Source: a bacterium (GTDB lineage: Bacteria; Acidobacteriota; Thermoanaerobaculia; Multivoradales; JAHEKO01). From it: a stretch of 32,517 nt of DNA. The stretch spans positions 1-32,517 of the forward strand of contig JAAENP010000293.1 in NCBI GenBank assembly GCA_024224155.1, read 5' to 3'. The number at the start of each line of letters is the position of its first letter. Positions within the stretch are counted from its first letter, which is position 1. The position numbers and the translations under genes were made by a program. Shown in pieces: positions 16,281-23,993 of the stretch. The notes beneath the pieces were generated by a model that saw only the letters and a list, made by a program, of their open reading frames with translations, was not told where the DNA came from and searched no databases.

Positions 16281-17017
16281 GTCGATTCGCCGAAGTTCTG
16301 AGACAGGTCAGTGCCGAGCTGGATCTGCCCCAGCCGACAAAGTCGCGGATCCTGCTGGAGATGGCCGGAGACCTGGAGGATCTTTATCAACATCACCTGA
16401 GCCGGGGCCTTGACGAGGCCGCGGCCGCGCAGAGTGCGGAGGAGGCGTTCGTAGCTTCCGACGAGGCGCTCAAGCACCTGGCCCGGATTCATGAGTCGGG
16501 GGCTCGGCTCTCCGATCGAGCAGCTCGACAGGTCGGAACGCTGTGGGAGAAGGCGCTGCTCGTGATCTGGGTGCTGGCGGTGATTCTGCTCGTCGGCAAG
16601 GTCGCGACGGAAGAGCGGTTTTTCTACATGGTCAGTCCGTTCGTGTGGCCGATCGTTGCTCTGGCGGTCGCCGCCTTCGCCTTCAGCATGTGGAAGCTCT
16701 ACGAGCTGTTCTTGAGAAAGCCGCCCGATGTTCGCCGGCTACGCTCGGGGCTGAATACCTTGCTGTTTCTTTCCGCGGTTACCTTGGCGGTGTCGGCGTC
16801 CGGGTATCTCTACAACCTGCGCTGGCTCGCCTACAACTCCTATGAAAGCGCTCCCGAGGTGATCTTCAGGATGGCCGGTACCTGGTTCTTGGCGACCTCG
16901 TCGATGGTGATCCTGGGCCTCTCGACCGCCACCTTCACGGCTCTGATGTGGTTTCTGCTGGCGAACCTGGTGGCACGCTTCGAGCGTCGTGAAGTCAACG
17001 CCCTCCTCGCACAATGA
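16277..17017 (+). CDS. Four-helix membrane protein with N-terminal soluble helical (HAAS/permease-prefix-like) domain
   Basis: 246 residues. The first ~75 residues form a soluble helical domain (EVLRQVSAELDLP, ILLEMAGDLEDLY, EEAFVASDEALKHLARIH) resembling the small prefix domains that are paired with PadR regulators in many bacteria. Four hydrophobic segments follow at roughly 93-110, 118-148, 162-182 and 200-232. The start overlaps the padR stop by four bases. I infer that it is the target or sensor controlled by the PadR protein, but the biochemical role is unknown. No transport or enzyme motif is visible. Confidence 0.7.
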   Translation: MSRFAEVLRQVSAELDLPQPTKSRILLEMAGDLEDLYQHHLSRGLDEAAAAQSAEEAFVASDEALKHLARIHESGARLSDRAARQVGTLWEKALLVIWVLAVILLVGKVATEERFFYMVSPFVWPIVALAVAAFAFSMWKLYELFLRKPPDVRRLRSGLNTLLFLSAVTLAVSASGYLYNLRWLAYNSYESAPEVIFRMAGTWFLATSSMVILGLSTATFTALMWFLLANLVARFERREVNALLAQ

Positions 17018-17041
17018 TTCCGGACGATCAAGGAGACGATT

Positions 17042-17446
17042 ATGATCAAGTTCCTATCCGAAGCGGGCCCCTTCATTTTCCTGCAAGCCGCGCTGGCTTT
17101 GGTGATTCTGAGTCTCACCCTGATCAATGCCGTGCGTTTGGCGCTTCGCAGCGGTGAGCGCGCCGCCGCGGTCGGCCGCAGCATCGATGCCATCTTGTTC
17201 TGGGGCAGCCTGACCGCGATCTTCGGCTTCCTGGGCCAGTGGGTCGGGCTCTACAGAGGAGCCAACGCGATCTTTGACCACGGCGCGGTCAACCCGGCAC
17301 TCGTGGTGCTGGGCCTCGGCGAGTCCCTGAACACATCCGTCGTCGGCATGTTCACTTTGGTGATTGCGGCGTTCCTGTGGTTTTGTCTGCGTTCGTGGAT
17401 GCGCGCACGAGTGGCAGTTGGCGGCAACCTTTCTTCAAGTATTTGA
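17042..17446 (+). CDS. Small membrane protein resembling MotA/TolQ/ExbB channel proteins
   Basis: 134 residues with three hydrophobic segments: FIFLQAALALVILSLTLI, AILFWGSLTAIFGFLGQWVG, and TSVVGMFTLVIAAFLWFC. The LGLGESLNTSVVGMFTLVIA segment resembles the last helices of ExbB/TolQ proteins, but the protein is shorter than that family and has no ExbD-like partner nearby. AAGGAG upstream of ATG 17042 supports the start. It is the third gene of the PadR operon, 24 bases after the previous gene. It may form an ion channel or simply be an orphan membrane protein; confidence in the family is moderate to low. Confidence 0.6.
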   Translation: MIKFLSEAGPFIFLQAALALVILSLTLINAVRLALRSGERAAAVGRSIDAILFWGSLTAIFGFLGQWVGLYRGANAIFDHGAVNPALVVLGLGESLNTSVVGMFTLVIAAFLWFCLRSWMRARVAVGGNLSSSI

Positions 17447-17451
17447 AGTTT

Positions 17452-17531
17452 GGGGACAGTCACCAGTGACGGTCCCTACTATTCAGTAGCTACCGGAGGG
17501 GTAGTGGCTGCGAGGGGTAGTGACTGTCCCC
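17452..17531. repeat. REP-like inverted repeat with internal direct repeats
   Basis: GGGGACAGTCAC (17452-17463) and its exact reverse complement GTGACTGTCCCC (17520-17531) enclose 56 bases. Inside are a small hairpin CTACT-ATTC-AGTAG (17476-17489) and two direct copies of GGGGTAGTGrCTG (17498-17510 and 17514-17526). It lies between the PadR operon and the convergent nucleotidyltransferase gene and could also stop transcription from both sides. Confidence 0.65.
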
Positions 17532-17536
17532 GGTCT

Positions 17537-18355
17537 CTAATCGGTTGGGCTCGGGGCCAGGTGACGGGCCCAATAGCCGTTGGCGGCGGCGTAGCCGGCG
17601 GGGTAACCCACGTCGAAGAGCGGCAGGGACAGCAGGCATCCGAGCGCGCCCTTCTCCTCGATGATCGCTTGATAAACGGGTACTTCGTCGAGCTCGGCCT
17701 GCGAGCCGTTGTTATCGCCACCGGGCCGAAACCGCTTCATGTACTCGAAGACCTGGGCGTGACAGATGTAGCGGCCGCAGGCTCGGACAACGGTCGCGCC
17801 TTCTTCGATCGCCAGCCGGCCGGGCCTCTTGTCACGCAAGTGCGAGATCTCGAGCACGCCCGCAGCCTTGCGCTCGAAGTCGATCAGACCGCAGTTGCCG
17901 AACTGGCCGCTGTGGGAATGGTCGAGCTCGAGCGCGCCGATGACGTCTCGGCCGTTTCTTGCGTAGAGGCTCACCATGCGCGAGAGACTGTGCTCGCGGG
18001 ATAGCAGGACGTTGTCCGGCAGAAGCAGCGCAAAGGGCTCGCCATCGGTGAAGTCACGGCACTGCCACATCGCGTCGGCGAGGCCTCGCTGCACGTCTTG
18101 CGTTACGTACTGAAAGCGAACACCGAGCTCGGAGTCGAGGCCGCCGTCGGCGAGGTACTCGAAAAGGAGTCCCTTGGTGGGACTCAGCACGATCGCGAGC
18201 TCGGTGAGCCCGGCCGCGGCGGCCTCCTCGATGACCCATTGAATAGCGGGCTTGCTGCCCACGGGCAGGAGCTCCTTGGGGACGACGCGCGAGACCGGCT
18301 CCATGCGGGTTCCCAGGCCGGCGGCGGGGATGACCGCCTTCGTCACTGCGCTCAT
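17537..18355 (-). CDS. GalU-like nucleotidyltransferase (UTP-sugar-1-phosphate uridylyltransferase family)
   Basis: 272 residues from ATG 18355; the in-frame upstream extension to 18427 is tandem-repeat DNA and was not used. The nucleotide-binding signature is AAGLGTRMEP with VVPKELLPVGSKP close behind, the GalU pattern. Also present are IVLSPTKGLLFEYL, the QDVQRGLADAMW loop and the FALLLPDNVL metal-site segment. GalU enzymes make UDP-glucose from UTP and glucose-1-phosphate; related enzymes use other sugar-1-phosphates. The protein is slightly shorter at its C-terminus than standard GalU. It lies on the minus strand about 1.8 kb from the sugar kinase, so any link with that kinase is by proximity only. 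Confidence 0.85.
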   Translation of the reverse strand: MSAVTKAVIPAAGLGTRMEPVSRVVPKELLPVGSKPAIQWVIEEAAAAGLTELAIVLSPTKGLLFEYLADGGLDSELGVRFQYVTQDVQRGLADAMWQCRDFTDGEPFALLLPDNVLLSREHSLSRMVSLYARNGRDVIGALELDHSHSGQFGNCGLIDFERKAAGVLEISHLRDKRPGRLAIEEGATVVRACGRYICHAQVFEYMKRFRPGGDNNGSQAELDEVPVYQAIIEEKGALGCLLSLPLFDVGYPAGYAAANGYWARHLAPSPTD

Positions 18356-18396
18356 CGGGGGAGGATACTTCGATCGGCCGATCCCGCCTATCGATC

Positions 18397-18441
18397 TTGG
18401 ACTGGCCGAGGTTGGTTTGCCCGACATTGGGCTGGCCGACG
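18397..18441. repeat. Three-unit 15-bp tandem repeat
   Basis: Units start at 18397, 18412 and 18427 and share the pattern TTGGnyTGsCCGAsr; a degenerate fourth begins at 18442. The array lies just upstream of the nucleotidyltransferase start in the divergent gap (18356-18598). It is unlikely to be coding, although it is open in some frames. Confidence 0.6.
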
Positions 18442-18598
18442 TTGAGCTAGAATGCTCCGCAAGTCATTCTGAGTGGCGCCTTCCGGCGGTTGCCATGGCA
18501 ATCGCCATAGCCTGGCCTGCTCTGCATGCTCGCCCGCCCGGGTGACCCCGGGCTCGAAACCACATCGCCGGAGTCGATCCGGTTGAAAGGAGTCATAG

Positions 18599-19411
18599 AT
18601 GAAGCGAAACTATCTACTCGTGGCGCTCGCCGCCGTCCTCTTGCTGCCGGCCGCCGGCCTTGCCCAGGACGGACCGGTGATCTGGGTCTCGTTGCTCAAG
18701 GCCCAGCCCGGCCAGGGCGAAGCGCTGGTCCAGATGCTGGTCAAACACGACGCACCTTTGCTCGACAGGCTGGTTGAGGAAGGCGCGGTTCTCGAGTGGG
18801 GCGTGGGCATGCCCATCGTCCACCACGGCAACGACCCGTACTCGCACGCCGAGTGGGTGACATTCGCCGATTGGAGCGGCGTCGACAAATTCATGGCCGG
18901 TTTCATGGCCTCGATGCAGTCGATGAGCGCCGAGGAGCGCGCCGCCACCGAGGCGGAATGGGATCAGAACGTGGTACCGGGCTCGCACTCCGACGCGATT
19001 CACCGCGGTCTCCGCGGCAAGCCCGGAAACGGGCGCCCCGCCTATCTGCGCCTCGGCTATTACAAGGTCAAGCCCGGGCACGATTCGAACGCCCTGGAAC
19101 TCTGGGACAAAGTGGCGGCGCCCCTCTATGAAGGCCTGGCGGCCGACGGCACGGTCATGGGATATGGGCTGTTCACCCACGAGGTGCCCGGTGACTACTC
19201 CTGGACACACGGCAGCTGGTACACCATGCCGAGTCTGGCGACGCGGGATGCGGTGCGGGCGGCGCAAGCGGCGCAGGCCGCGGAGCGCTCTGAGGAGGAG
19301 CTAGCCGAGATTCAGCAGAGCTTCGCCGAGGACTTCGAGCCCGAGACCCATTTCGAGAGCATCGTGATGGTGGTCCACTACAAGTCCGCCGTCAGACCCG
19401 GCGACGAATAG
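18599..19411 (+). CDS. Secreted protein with tandemly duplicated alpha/beta domain
   Basis: 270 residues. AAAGGAG shortly upstream supports the ATG. A signal peptide (LLVALAAVLLLPAAGLAQ) precedes two similar halves. The first runs from VIWVSLLKAQPGQGEALVQM to FMAGF, the second from YLRLGYYKVKPGHDSNALEL to RAAQ. Both have a strand, a K-x-KPG/QPG turn, a helix with L-W/L-V spacing, then a G-YG/WG strand and a W-containing strand, suggesting two ferredoxin-like (dimeric alpha-beta barrel) folds. No catalytic motif is evident and I do not recognise the family. A strong hairpin follows it, so it is probably monocistronic. Confidence 0.7.
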   Translation: MKRNYLLVALAAVLLLPAAGLAQDGPVIWVSLLKAQPGQGEALVQMLVKHDAPLLDRLVEEGAVLEWGVGMPIVHHGNDPYSHAEWVTFADWSGVDKFMAGFMASMQSMSAEERAATEAEWDQNVVPGSHSDAIHRGLRGKPGNGRPAYLRLGYYKVKPGHDSNALELWDKVAAPLYEGLAADGTVMGYGLFTHEVPGDYSWTHGSWYTMPSLATRDAVRAAQAAQAAERSEEELAEIQQSFAEDFEPETHFESIVMVVHYKSAVRPGDE

Positions 19412-19442
19412 AGTCCGGCCGATCCACCGATACGGTCAAAGG

Positions 19443-19483
19443 GGAGCCGGGTCCGGTGACTCGGCTCCTCGTGGCGCTCTTTT
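19443..19483 (+). terminator. Strong hairpin, candidate intrinsic terminator
   Basis: GGAGCCG (19443-19449) pairs with CGGCTCC (19462-19468). A G.T wobble and an inner GTC/GAC pairing extend the stem to about 11 pairs around loop CGGT. TTTT at 19480-19483 lies 11 bases after the stem, later than ideal, so termination is plausible but not certain. Confidence 0.5.
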
Positions 19484-19514
19484 GTTCGCCGGGCGAATGG
19501 TAGCCTTGCTTGCC

Positions 19515-20417
19515 ATGCGCATTCGATTGGATTCGGTCGAGACGACCGCCCGGGCGCTCGCCGAGCACGAGTACATCGCCGACACCGGCCTCTCGACCAG
19601 CCTCTTTTTGGCTCTCGAGATGGGCAAGCCGCTGTTTCTCGAAGGCGAGCCCGGCGTCGGCAAGACCGAGGTCGCCAAGGTCCTGAGCCGCGTCTTCGAC
19701 ACGCCGCTCATCCGCCTGCAGTGCTACGAGGGGCTGGATATCAGTCAGGCCGTCTACGAGTGGAACTACCCGCGGCAGCTGCTCGAGATCCAGGCTCGAC
19801 GGGGCGGTGCCGAGGGCTCCCCGAGGCCGGCCGTCTCGACCACCAAAGACATCTTCACCGAGGACTTCCTGCTCAAGCGGCCCCTGCTTCAAGCCATCGA
19901 CCAGAGCCACGACAGCGCGCCGGTTCTCCTGGTCGATGAGCTGGATCGGGCCGATGAGGAGTTCGAGAGCTTTCTGCTCGAGCTCCTGTCCGACTTCCAG
20001 ATCACCATTCCCGAGATCGGGACCCTGCACGCCGAGCACCGGCCGATGATCGTGATCACCTCCAATCGCACGCGTGAGATTCACGACGCACTCAAGCGGC
20101 GCTGCGTCTATCACTGGATCGACTATCCCTCGCTGGAGAAAGAGATCGAGATCGTGAGGCGCAAAGTGCCGCAGATCGAGGAGCGGCTGAGCCGTGACGT
20201 CGTCGCCTTCGTTCAGAAGCTGCGCGAGCAGGACCTTTACAAGCTCCCCGGCGTGGCGGAGACGCTGGACTGGGCGGCGGCGCTCGAGCACCTGAACACT
20301 CGCGAGCTGACGCCCGACGCAGTGGTTTCGACCCTAGGCCTGCTACTCAAGTACCAGGACGACGTCGACAAGCTCAAGGCCGAGGCCCCCGGCGTCCTCG
20401 AACAGGCCCTTGGCTAG
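19515..20417 (+). CDS. coxD: MoxR-family AAA+ ATPase, CoxD-like
   Basis: 300 residues from ATG 19515; an earlier in-frame start at 19482 lies on the terminator tail and was not chosen. Walker A is GEPGVGKT at 44-51 and Walker B VLLVDELDR at 137-145, followed by the MoxR-typical ADEEFESFLLELL. An ITSNRTREIHDALKRRC sensor/arginine-finger region follows. MoxR ATPases pair with VWA proteins to remodel or load cofactors into enzymes. In carboxydotrophs CoxD works with CoxE to build the Mo/Cu site of CO dehydrogenase. Its last eight bases overlap the coxE-like gene. Confidence 0.85.
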   Translation: MRIRLDSVETTARALAEHEYIADTGLSTSLFLALEMGKPLFLEGEPGVGKTEVAKVLSRVFDTPLIRLQCYEGLDISQAVYEWNYPRQLLEIQARRGGAEGSPRPAVSTTKDIFTEDFLLKRPLLQAIDQSHDSAPVLLVDELDRADEEFESFLLELLSDFQITIPEIGTLHAEHRPMIVITSNRTREIHDALKRRCVYHWIDYPSLEKEIEIVRRKVPQIEERLSRDVVAFVQKLREQDLYKLPGVAETLDWAAALEHLNTRELTPDAVVSTLGLLLKYQDDVDKLKAEAPGVLEQALG

Positions 20418-21672
20418 CCGGACGGAGGGGGCGAGGCCGATTCTGGCCAACCTCCTGCTGTTCGGACGGGCTCTGCGGGCCGCCGGCCTTCCGGTGACTC
20501 ACAGCCAGTCGCTCGACTTTGCGCGGGCTCTCGAGCTGGTCGACGTCGGCAGCCGCGATCAGGTGTTTCATGCGGCGCGCTCCTTCCTGGTCAATCGGCG
20601 AGAGGAGCTCGAGTTGTTCGAGCTGCTCTTCAATCGGTTCTGGCGCTCGCGAGGCTCCGATTCCGCTGCCGCTTCGGCCAAGGGCCAGAGCACGACGCCC
20701 CAGCCTCGACGCGATCGGGACAGACTCCGCCCCCTGGGCAGAGTCGACTATTTGGCGGCCGCCTCAGGACAGGCCGACGCCGAGATCGACCTCCGCGAAC
20801 GGGCCCAGACGTTCAGCGACCTGGAAGTCCTGCAGCGCAAGGACTTCTCCGAAATGTCGGCTGCCGAGCTGGAGGAGCTGCGCCGCCTCATTCTGGAGAT
20901 GCGGTGGCGGGCCAGCCTGAGGCGGACGCGGCGCTGGAGCGCAGACTCGCGTGGGACGCGCCTTCACCTCGGGCGAGTCCTGCGAGAGGCCGCTCGGCAC
21001 GGTGGAACGCCCTTGCGCCTGGCGCGGCGCCGGCGCAAGACCAAGCGCCGGCCGATAGTTCTTCTGGCGGACATCAGCGGCTCGATGGAGAAGTACTCGC
21101 GCATCATCCTGCAGTTCTTCTACGGTGCCTTGCACGGCTTCGGCGCCGGCGACGTCGAATGCTTTGTCTTCGGCACGCGACTGACGTGCATCACGTCCTC
21201 CCTTCGCATTCGCAACGTCGATCGAGCTCTGGAAGATGCGTCGGCCGAGATTCTGGACTGGTCCGGAGGCACCCGCATCGGCGAGAGCCTGGGAGTCTTC
21301 AATCGCCATTGGGCGCGGCGCGTGCTGCGTCGCGGCGCGGTCGTCATTATCGTTAGCGACGGCTGGGAGCGTGGCGACGTCTCGGTCCTACGTCGCGAGA
21401 TGCGGCATCTGCATCATCGTTCGCATCGGCTCATCTGGCTCAACCCTCACGTCGGCCGGCCCGGCTACGAGCCGCTGGTCGAAGGCATGGTGGGGGCCCT
21501 GCCGTTCATCGATGACTTCTTGCCGATTCACAATCTCGAGTCGCTTCGGGCGCTGGGCGATGCTCTGGCCGAGCTGCCGGCGCGAAAGAGGCTCAGCAAC
21601 TCCTATCGGCCCGCGAAGCTCAAGCCCGCTTCCAGCAGAAGCCAGACCAACCCCAGACCCGCTGTGAGGTAG
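20410..21672 (+). CDS. coxE: VWA-domain protein, CoxE-like
   Basis: 420 residues from TTG 20410, overlapping the previous gene by eight bases. The N-terminal half is helical and rich in Arg/Glu. The C-terminal VWA domain has the MIDAS motif D221-I-S-G-S225-M, then GGTRIGES and IIVSDGWERGD, as in CoxE proteins. CoxE is the metal-binding partner of the CoxD ATPase. The extreme C-terminus (SSRSQTNPRPAVR) is low-complexity and overlaps a possible antisense small gene. Confidence 0.85.
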   Translation: MASRTEGARPILANLLLFGRALRAAGLPVTHSQSLDFARALELVDVGSRDQVFHAARSFLVNRREELELFELLFNRFWRSRGSDSAAASAKGQSTTPQPRRDRDRLRPLGRVDYLAAASGQADAEIDLRERAQTFSDLEVLQRKDFSEMSAAELEELRRLILEMRWRASLRRTRRWSADSRGTRLHLGRVLREAARHGGTPLRLARRRRKTKRRPIVLLADISGSMEKYSRIILQFFYGALHGFGAGDVECFVFGTRLTCITSSLRIRNVDRALEDASAEILDWSGGTRIGESLGVFNRHWARRVLRRGAVVIIVSDGWERGDVSVLRREMRHLHHRSHRLIWLNPHVGRPGYEPLVEGMVGALPFIDDFLPIHNLESLRALGDALAELPARKRLSNSYRPAKLKPASSRSQTNPRPAVR

Positions 21673-21710
21673 AGGATCGCTACGATCCGGTCTTGTCGAG
21701 TGGATTTCAT
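21603..21710 (-). CDS. Possible 35-residue single-helix membrane protein
   Basis: Minus-strand ATG at 21710 preceded by GAGGAAGAACAGG. The product begins MKSTRQDR and continues with one hydrophobic helix (IVAILYLTAGLGLVWLLLEAG), ending SFAGR. Basic N-terminus plus single helix is typical of small membrane proteins. It overlaps the 3' end of the coxE-like gene by 70 bases in antisense, so it may be chance; no homologue is known to me. Confidence 0.35.
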   Translation of the reverse strand: MKSTRQDRIVAILYLTAGLGLVWLLLEAGLSFAGR

Positions 21711-21881
21711 CCTGTTCTTCCTCTCACCGCTTCCTCTGTAAGTACCATTACCGCTGGCACTCGATTCCTGACAGAAAGTTGCGACATGACGGGGTCTTTC
21801 GGCGCGACTGTGTGCGGGAGCTGTGGTACTTTGCCGCGTCGGTCGCAACTCGCCGACATCGCTGACAGGAGGACACCGTTC

Positions 21882-22490
21882 ATGAAGGTCGCCGGTGAAT
21901 ACACCTTTGACGCATCTCCCGCGGACGTTTGGAAAGGGCTGATGGATCCCGAGGTCCTGGCTGCCACCATGCCCGGCTGCGAGAAGCTCGAGCTGGTCGG
22001 AGACAACGAGTACGAGGGCGAGCTGAACATCAAGGTCGGACCGGTGCAGGGGCGTTTCAAGGGGCGGATCGAGCTCGAGAACATCGATGCGCCCCATAGC
22101 TATGACATGAAGGTCAATGGCCAGGGCGCCCAGGGCTTCGTCCAGGCGACGGCGCACGTCGCGATCAGCCCGGCGGAGGACAAGACCCGGATGACCTACG
22201 CGGGCGACGCTCAGATCGGCGGCCGGATAGCGGGCGTCGGTCAGCGCTTGCTCGACAGCTCGGCGAAGGCCATCATCAGGCAAAGCCTCGGCGGGCTCAA
22301 CACCGTGCTCGGGGGCGCGGGTACGACCGAAGCAACCACGGCTTCGCGGGCTCCCACGGCGGCCCCGTCCCAGGCCGAGTTCGCCGCGAACGTGGCCAAG
22401 GAAGTCGCCAAAGACCTGATCCCGAAGCCGGTCTGGATCGTGCTCGCCCTTTTGCTCGGGGCAACCATCCTGTATCTGCTGCTTTCTTGA
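21882..22490 (+). CDS. coxG: SRPBCC protein, CO dehydrogenase subunit G (CoxG) family, with C-terminal membrane anchor
   Basis: 202 residues from ATG 21882, with AGGAGG shortly upstream. Residues 1-150 match the CoxG SRPBCC fold: KVAGEYTFDASPADVWKGL, DPEVLAATMPGCEKLE, the VGPVQGRFKGRIEL strand pair, and a GGRIAGVGQRLLDSSAKAI helix. A Thr/Ala-rich linker (~150-175) leads to one C-terminal helix, WIVLALLLGATILYLLLS, so it is a tail-anchored protein. In Oligotropha CoxG recruits CO dehydrogenase to the membrane. It follows coxDE with a ~209-base gap. Confidence 0.85.
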   Translation: MKVAGEYTFDASPADVWKGLMDPEVLAATMPGCEKLELVGDNEYEGELNIKVGPVQGRFKGRIELENIDAPHSYDMKVNGQGAQGFVQATAHVAISPAEDKTRMTYAGDAQIGGRIAGVGQRLLDSSAKAIIRQSLGGLNTVLGGAGTTEATTASRAPTAAPSQAEFAANVAKEVAKDLIPKPVWIVLALLLGATILYLLLS

Positions 22491-22515
22491 GGCCGGCCTT
22501 CACGCCGCCGCGCTC

Positions 22516-23643
22516 TCAGCCGCTCGAGGCTTCGACCTGAGGGCGGTTGTCTGCCGTGAGGTCTACCCACGTCGACTGCGAGCTGTACAGAAGGAGCGCT
22601 CGCCGCTCGCCGATGCTCCGGTACCAGATGGGCAGAAAGGCCTCCAGATCGAGGACCATGTCGTGAATGGCTCCGGCGAGCTCGCCGAGCTGAGCCCCAA
22701 TGCCGGCATGAACGTGCAGCAGGTCGGTGACCGATTGCTCACGCTGCGGCCACGACGCCGGCGTCGTGGCCTTGATGCGCTCGCTGACGTCTCGCCCGGC
22801 CTGGTAAAGGGCCGTCAGCTGGTGAAACTTGGCCGGCAACTGCCGGGCGTAGAGGTCGAGGAGCTCCATCTCGTCGAATCGAATGCCCCGGAGCGCCAGG
22901 ATCTCGTTGAGCTTGGTGGCGAGGTCGCGCAGAAGCTCCACGAAATCGCGCATGCTCGTCCAGGCGGTTTCCGACGGCAGCACCTGCTCTTTCTGAAGCC
23001 GCTTGATCATGGGCAAGATCGTGTCGGTCGACTCCTGGCGAACTTCGCGCACGTAGTCGGCGAGGTTGGCGACGCCGCGGTAGAGCCACTCGGCCTCTTC
23101 GACGTCTCGCGGAAAGCGCCGGGAGAGAAAGTAGTCTCGATCGAACTTGCTCCGCGGGTCGGCCTCCATGAGCCGGCCGAAGGTCTCCTGAAGAAACGCA
23201 TGGAGCTTCCCGATCGTCACACAGAGGAGCTTGCGCATTCCGACCAAGCCGTCCTTCGGGAGCTGGGCAGAGTGCCGGTCTATGGTGCTGAGAGTGGTGC
23301 CGGCCAGAATCTCGAAAGAAGCACGGGTCTCGCGGCGCGCCTCTTCCAGCCTCGGCACGACCGACGGCTCGTCCAGGAGCGGTCCGAGGTGGTTGCGAAT
23401 CGCGTCGACGATCTCCCGCACCCGGCGCCAGATCTCCTGCAAGCGATCGGGAGAACAATGGAGGATCGCATAATTGCTGTCCAGAACCTCGTCCAGCATC
23501 CGAATGCAGCCCAGGATCGATTTGATCCTCGCGTTCTGGATCCGGTTGCGTTCGAGCGACCACTCGACGACCGTGACCTCGTCGGGCAGGGCGACGGTCC
23601 GGTTCCCGACAATGATCAGCTGTTCTGGGCGTGGCTCTTTCAA
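22516..23643 (-). CDS. Uncharacterised all-helical protein
   Basis: 375 residues from TTG 23643, with GGGGAG six bases upstream. The sequence is helical, rich in Leu, Arg and Glu, with heptad-like stretches (RRVREIVDAIRNHLGPLL, ELLRDLATKLNEILALR). It lacks a signal peptide and any enzyme motif I recognise. An N-terminal strand-like stretch (QLIIVGNRTVAL) precedes the helices. It is convergent with coxG and on the same strand as, and downstream of, the ferredoxin gene. I do not recognise the family. Confidence 0.65.
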   Translation of the reverse strand: MKEPRPEQLIIVGNRTVALPDEVTVVEWSLERNRIQNARIKSILGCIRMLDEVLDSNYAILHCSPDRLQEIWRRVREIVDAIRNHLGPLLDEPSVVPRLEEARRETRASFEILAGTTLSTIDRHSAQLPKDGLVGMRKLLCVTIGKLHAFLQETFGRLMEADPRSKFDRDYFLSRRFPRDVEEAEWLYRGVANLADYVREVRQESTDTILPMIKRLQKEQVLPSETAWTSMRDFVELLRDLATKLNEILALRGIRFDEMELLDLYARQLPAKFHQLTALYQAGRDVSERIKATTPASWPQREQSVTDLLHVHAGIGAQLGELAGAIHDMVLDLEAFLPIWYRSIGERRALLLYSSQSTWVDLTADNRPQVEASSG

Positions 23644-23709
23644 ACGCGGGCTCCCCGGCCGTTCGTGTTCACTCTAAAAGGGAACGGCCCGCCGGTGCAG
23701 TGACGCGTT

Positions 23710-23973
23710 TCACGCCGGCGGCTCCGTTCTCGCGACGCCGAAGGCCGCGTAGTTACGATCAATCCATTCTTCGAAGAATTCGGGCACCTTGGCTTCGGCG
23801 TAAATCGCCTGGACCGGGCAGACATCCACGCACAGGGCACAATCGATACATTCGGTCGGGTGAATCAGCAGCGTGTCCCAGTCTTCGCGATCGTAGATGC
23901 AGTCTACGGGGCAGACCTCCACGCAGGATTCGTCCTTCGTGCCGCGACATGGTTCGGTGATGATGAAGGTCAT
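23710..23973 (-). CDS. fdxA: Seven-iron-type ferredoxin
   Basis: 87 residues. Cys positions are 9, 17, 21, 25 and 42, 45, 48, 52. C9-x7-C17-x3-C21-P and C42-x2-C45-x2-C48-x3-C52-P match the Azotobacter FdI pattern, where C9, C17 and C52 would hold a [3Fe-4S] cluster and C21, C42, C45 and C48 a [4Fe-4S] cluster, leaving C25 free. It is a soluble electron carrier; its partner is not in view. It starts 20 bases from the divergent ArsA-like gene, so the two share a control region. Confidence 0.9.
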   Translation of the reverse strand: MTFIITEPCRGTKDESCVEVCPVDCIYDREDWDTLLIHPTECIDCALCVDVCPVQAIYAEAKVPEFFEEWIDRNYAAFGVARTEPPA

Positions 23974-23993
23974 CGGCGTTAAGCTCAGATTAC

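Noticed and set aside
18356-18427. N-terminal extension of the GalU-like protein
   Set aside because: The extra residues precede the normal nucleotidyltransferase start and partly come from the 15-base tandem repeat.
19515-22490. Complete CO dehydrogenase operon
   Set aside because: Only accessory genes are present; no molybdopterin, FAD or [2Fe-2S] subunit is encoded in the window.
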